Positions 61,096 through 64,000 of a stretch of DNA of 64,000 nt are shown here, piece by piece. Made by a program: the position numbers and the translations under genes. How positions within the stretch are numbered: position 1 is the first letter of the stretch; each line of letters begins with the position of its first letter. Source of the DNA: an uncultured Phycisphaerales bacterium (GTDB lineage Bacteria; Planctomycetota; Phycisphaerae; WQYP01); NCBI GenBank assembly GCA_903845195.1, contig CAIMWO010000094.1, positions 103,095-167,094 of the forward strand, written 5' to 3'. Under the pieces are notes generated by a model that saw nothing but the letters and a program-made list of their open reading frames with translations, had not been told where the DNA came from and made no database searches.

Positions 61096-62748
61096 ATGCC
61101 CGAATCCATACAAGGCAGCGATCCCCACACTCATGCCGACGCCATCGTGGAGCCCGTCGGTGATCCCATCACCGAGCGGCGGATAGCTGAAGACCTGCTG
61201 GCGGTTTCGGAGGTCCGCTACCGCCGATTATTCGAGGCGGCACGCGACGGCATCCTTATCCTCAGCAAAAACACCCTCAGAATCACCGATGTCAATCCGT
61301 TCATGCTGGAGTTGCTCGGCTACCCGCGGGCGTATTTCATCGGCAAGGAACTCTGGGAGATCGGCATCTTCCGCGACAAAGCGGCCAGCCAGAGCGCCAT
61401 GGATAAACTCCTCGAAAATGGGTTCATCCGTTTTGAAGACCTGCCCCTGAAGGATCACAACGGTAAGCTTCATCCCGTGGAAATCGTCGCCAACGTTTAC
61501 CAGGAAAACGACACGCCGGTCATCCAGTGCAACATCCGCGACATTGGTGAGCGCGTAGGGTTCGAACGCGAGCGCGCGGCACTGCAGGTCGTGGAACACT
61601 CGTCGCGGATGGAAGCCCAGCGGGCCAGCGCCGCCAAGGACCGATTTCTCGCCACCCTCTCGCACGAACTCCGCACGCCTCTGACACCGGTGCTGGCGAC
61701 GCTGAGTACCTGGGAAGTCAGCGCCGACCTACCCGAAGCGATGCGGCGGGATGCGCAGATGCTCCGCAGAAACATCGAACTGGAGGCGCGCCTCATTGAT
61801 GATCTGCTCGATGTGACCCGCATCATGAAGGGTAAGTTGTCGCTGAACCTGGAACTCACCGATCTCAATGACATTCTGACCTCCGTCGCCGGAATCGTGC
61901 GGTCGGACATACAGGCCAAGCACATCCATTTCACGCTGCAATTGAACGCCCAAAGCCACTTCGTCAACGGCGATCCGGCCCGGTTGCATCAAGTGGTGTG
62001 GAACCTGCTCAAGAACGCGGCCAAATTCACTCCGGAAAAAGGCAGCATCACGCTCGTCACGGCCAACGAAGCCGATGGATCGGTCACACTCACGATCACG
62101 GACAGCGGCACCGGCATTCCACCGGACCTGATCGAGCGGATATTCGAGCCCTTCGAGCAAGGTGACGGACCGTTCATCCAGCATTTCGGCGGACTGGGCC
62201 TTGGGCTCGCCATTGCCAAGGCGCTGGTCAATGCCCACGGCGGCTCGATCGATGCGTCCAGCGAGGGTACGAACAAGGGGGCCACCTTCGTGGTGCAGCT
62301 CCCAACCGTCGAGGCGCCGGAGAAGACCCAGATACCGGCCCCCTTCCCGCCTCCCCAAGTCGCTGGCAGATCGCTATCCATCTTGCTGGTGGAGGATCAT
62401 GTGGATTCGGCGACGGTCATGGGCCGTCTGCTGACGAAGATCGGCCATCAGGTCCAGATTGCCCATACGGTGACCAAGGCCTTGAGTCTGGCGCAGCAAC
62501 ACAGTTTTGATCTGCTGCTTAGCGACATCGGCTTGCCGGACGGCAACGGCATCGACCTGCTGGGAAAACTGCGAGCCCTCGGTCCTATCCCCGCCATTGC
62601 CTTGACGGGCTACGGCATGGACGAAGACATCGCTCAGTGCCGGGCGGCAGGTTTCAGGGCGCATCTGACCAAGCCGGTGAACTTCCGCAAGCTCCAGGAA
62701 GTACTGGTCGAGTTCGCTGAGAGCTTGCCGGAAGTGAATCTGGCTTGA
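61096..62748 (+). CDS. Hybrid histidine kinase: PAS, HisKA, HATPase and receiver
   Basis: 550 residues. PAS domain at about 41-160 (LFEAARDGILILSKNTLRITDVN), HisKA with phospho-acceptor His in TLSHELRTPLTP, HATPase with WNLLKNAAKFTPEKG and GLGLGLAIAKALVNAHGG, and a C-terminal receiver with the acceptor Asp in LLLSDIGLPDG and Lys in HLTKPVN. No TM segment, so cytoplasmic. AAAGGA is 7 nt upstream. Divergent from the kaiC operon, it may belong to the same signalling circuit. Confidence 0.94.
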   Translation: MPESIQGSDPHTHADAIVEPVGDPITERRIAEDLLAVSEVRYRRLFEAARDGILILSKNTLRITDVNPFMLELLGYPRAYFIGKELWEIGIFRDKAASQSAMDKLLENGFIRFEDLPLKDHNGKLHPVEIVANVYQENDTPVIQCNIRDIGERVGFERERAALQVVEHSSRMEAQRASAAKDRFLATLSHELRTPLTPVLATLSTWEVSADLPEAMRRDAQMLRRNIELEARLIDDLLDVTRIMKGKLSLNLELTDLNDILTSVAGIVRSDIQAKHIHFTLQLNAQSHFVNGDPARLHQVVWNLLKNAAKFTPEKGSITLVTANEADGSVTLTITDSGTGIPPDLIERIFEPFEQGDGPFIQHFGGLGLGLAIAKALVNAHGGSIDASSEGTNKGATFVVQLPTVEAPEKTQIPAPFPPPQVAGRSLSILLVEDHVDSATVMGRLLTKIGHQVQIAHTVTKALSLAQQHSFDLLLSDIGLPDGNGIDLLGKLRALGPIPAIALTGYGMDEDIAQCRAAGFRAHLTKPVNFRKLQEVLVEFAESLPEVNLA

Positions 62749-62976
62749 TCCAGACCGCAGGTGCATCCTAATCCTGCCACCTTATTCGGCGCCCCACCCA
62801 TAGTGCTGCTCCAGGCACACCCCGCAAGCACGCACAGCAGATTCCACAAATGGGCCGGTGTATCACCAGCCGGACCGGCCCTCTTCACGCCGGTGCGCAA
62901 ATTATCCAGCGGGAATTGTCAGCCCGGGGGACGCGCCTTAGCATGCCCATGCAAGAGGCAAGGTACGAGGTGCGCG
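62749..62976. other. 228-bp gap without a recognisable gene
   Basis: An open frame runs through it into the TIM-barrel gene but lacks family similarity, so the gap is treated as noncoding. No terminator or array is seen after the histidine kinase. Confidence 0.55.
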
Positions 62977-63813
62977 ATGATTCACGGGATCAGTCACTGG
63001 GCGCTGGCCGAAGGCGAAAAGCGGGCGTTTCCAATGGCATTGGCGGATGCGAACCGGGCGGGATTCGCGGCCTTTGAGCCGGCGATCAGCCTCGACGGCG
63101 CGATTACTGTAGAGACCCCACAGTCGCTGTGCGAGGAGTATCGCAGGCTGGCGACGGGGTCGGGGCTGATGGTGGCCACGGCCGCCTCGGGGCTGACCTG
63201 GGCCGTTTCGCCGACGCATCCGGATGCCGCGGTTCGCCGGCGTGGGCGGGATCTACAACGCGCGGCCCTCCAGCGCGCGGCGTGGCTGGGGGCCAAGTCA
63301 TTCCTCGTGGTGCCCGGCGCGGTGACGATTCCCTGGGATCGCACCTATCCGCCCGCCCCGTACGAATCGGCGCTTGCGTGGGCCGGTGAACTGGTCGAAG
63401 AGTTGCTGCCGGTGGCCGAGCGGCTCGGCATCGACGTGTGCCTCGAGAACGTGTGGAACGGATTGATGTACTCGCCGGTGGAGCTGCGCAGTTTCGTGGA
63501 CCGGTTCGCGCATCCCCGGCTCGGCGTCTACCTGGACGTGGGGAACCTGATCGGCCTGCATCAGCATCCGCCGCACTGGATCGAACTGCTGGGCCAGCGG
63601 ATCAAGCGGGTCCACGTCAAGGACTTCAAGCTGGCGGTGGGCGGGCTGACGGGGTTCTGCAAGCTGGGCGAAGGCGATGTGCCCTGGGCCGAGACGATGG
63701 CGGCGCTGCGGCGCATCGGCTACGACTTGACGGTGATCGCGGAAGTGGAGGCGGGATCGGATGAGGCGCTGGCGGCGGTTCACGCGGCGCTGGAAGAGTT
63801 GCTAAAGCGATAA
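62977..63813 (+). CDS. Sugar phosphate isomerase/epimerase-like TIM-barrel protein
   Basis: 278 residues of the xylose isomerase-like TIM-barrel superfamily. Metal ligands are suggested by Glu in VCLENVWNGL, Asp in GVYLDVGNLIGLHQHP, His in KRVHVKDFK and Glu in IAEVEAGSDE. These enzymes isomerise or epimerise sugars or cyclitols and are often beside Gfo/Idh/MocA oxidoreductases, as here. The ATG at 62977 has GAGG 6 nt upstream. Confidence 0.9.
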   Translation: MIHGISHWALAEGEKRAFPMALADANRAGFAAFEPAISLDGAITVETPQSLCEEYRRLATGSGLMVATAASGLTWAVSPTHPDAAVRRRGRDLQRAALQRAAWLGAKSFLVVPGAVTIPWDRTYPPAPYESALAWAGELVEELLPVAERLGIDVCLENVWNGLMYSPVELRSFVDRFAHPRLGVYLDVGNLIGLHQHPPHWIELLGQRIKRVHVKDFKLAVGGLTGFCKLGEGDVPWAETMAALRRIGYDLTVIAEVEAGSDEALAAVHAALEELLKR

Positions 63814-63847
63814 CGGCACAGCGGCCGATGCGCCGCGAGGAGTTCGC

Positions 63848-64000
63848 ATGATCAAGGTTGGCGTGATCGGCATCGGCATGATGGGGACGACCCACCTCGA
63901 CGTCTACGCCCGGCACACCGGCTCCTTGGCCTGCGTGACGGCGGTGGCCGATCTGCTCCCGGACCGGCGCAGCGGCAAGTCGATGGCCGCAGGCAACATC
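63848..64000 (+). CDS. Gfo/Idh/MocA-family oxidoreductase, 3'-truncated
   Basis: The first 51 codons are present; the gene runs off the end of the window. IKVGVIGIGMMGTTHLDVYAR carries the NAD(P)-binding GxGxxG and the following His. AGGAG lies 6 nt upstream of the ATG at 63848. Together with the TIM-barrel gene 34 bp upstream it suggests a sugar or inositol catabolic operon. Confidence 0.9.
   Translation, partial: MIKVGVIGIGMMGTTHLDVYARHTGSLACVTAVADLLPDRRSGKSMAAGNI

Overview
The window is high-GC bacterial chromosome, most likely from a planctomycete (Phycisphaerae-like). This is inferred from a PEP-CTERM protein, small single-RRM RNA-binding protein, TrpB2-type tryptophan synthase beta chain, secreted HEAT and LRR proteins with Pro/Thr linkers, many glycoside hydrolases, dense toxin-antitoxin pairs and a loose operon structure. 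No rRNA, tRNA, CRISPR array, transposase or phage module was found.

Layout. 0-10.9 kb: a partial secreted protein, trpB2, an (alpha/alpha)6-barrel glycosidase, rho and coaE, three membrane or secreted proteins of unknown role, and pgmB. 10.8-12.3 kb: a DAHP synthase gene (aroF) preceded by what looks like a complete ribosome-mediated transcription attenuator, with a 29-codon leader peptide rich in Tyr, Trp and Phe, a candidate antiterminator and an intrinsic terminator. 12.4-19 kb: RelE/Xre, VapBC and ParE-like toxin-antitoxin pairs, a PEP-CTERM protein, an Asp-box beta-propeller plus MoaD-like pair split by a four-helix-bundle (23S IVS-type) gene, an RRM protein and a VOC protein. 19-30 kb: carbonic anhydrase, SGNH hydrolase, queC, a GH5-like hydrolase, an aldo-keto reductase, a HigBA-like pair, folA-thyA and trpE. 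30-44 kb: a CPBP protease, HEAT and LRR secreted proteins, a WbpM/CapD-type sugar dehydratase, dksA-like and lspA, a GH127 arabinofuranosidase and a zincin. 44-50 kb: a MacA-MacB-TolC efflux operon divergent from an AraC regulator. 50-57 kb: a thioredoxin-like ferredoxin, PilZ, an EEP-family hydrolase and large unknown proteins. 57.6-62.7 kb: a kaiC-kaiB-PAS-DUF2294 operon divergent from a hybrid histidine kinase; each transcription unit is preceded by a copy of the same structured, terminator-ending leader. The right end has a sugar-phosphate isomerase/epimerase-like gene and the start of a Gfo/Idh/MocA oxidoreductase.

The most unusual feature is a large population of short tandem arrays of degenerate heptamers (a few families have 6-, 8- or 11-nt units). 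At least a dozen unrelated unit sequences share one architecture: about 4-6 units, usually closing with a truncated unit and CC. They resemble in design the STRR heptamers known from filamentous cyanobacteria. Arrays of the same family lie in direct orientation on both sides of single genes or gene pairs (139-aa HEHVH protein, vapBC, the four-helix-bundle gene, a membrane protein, GH127). Others sit in frame inside trpE (three times), form the signal-peptide core of a HEAT protein, or supply the stop codons of neighbouring genes. The single four-helix-bundle gene enclosed by such arrays is a speculative candidate for a factor linked to their spread.

The + strand is strongly C-rich whatever the coding strand from the left end to about 52.8 kb and turns G-rich or neutral after that, a compositional switch worth placing on the full replicon.
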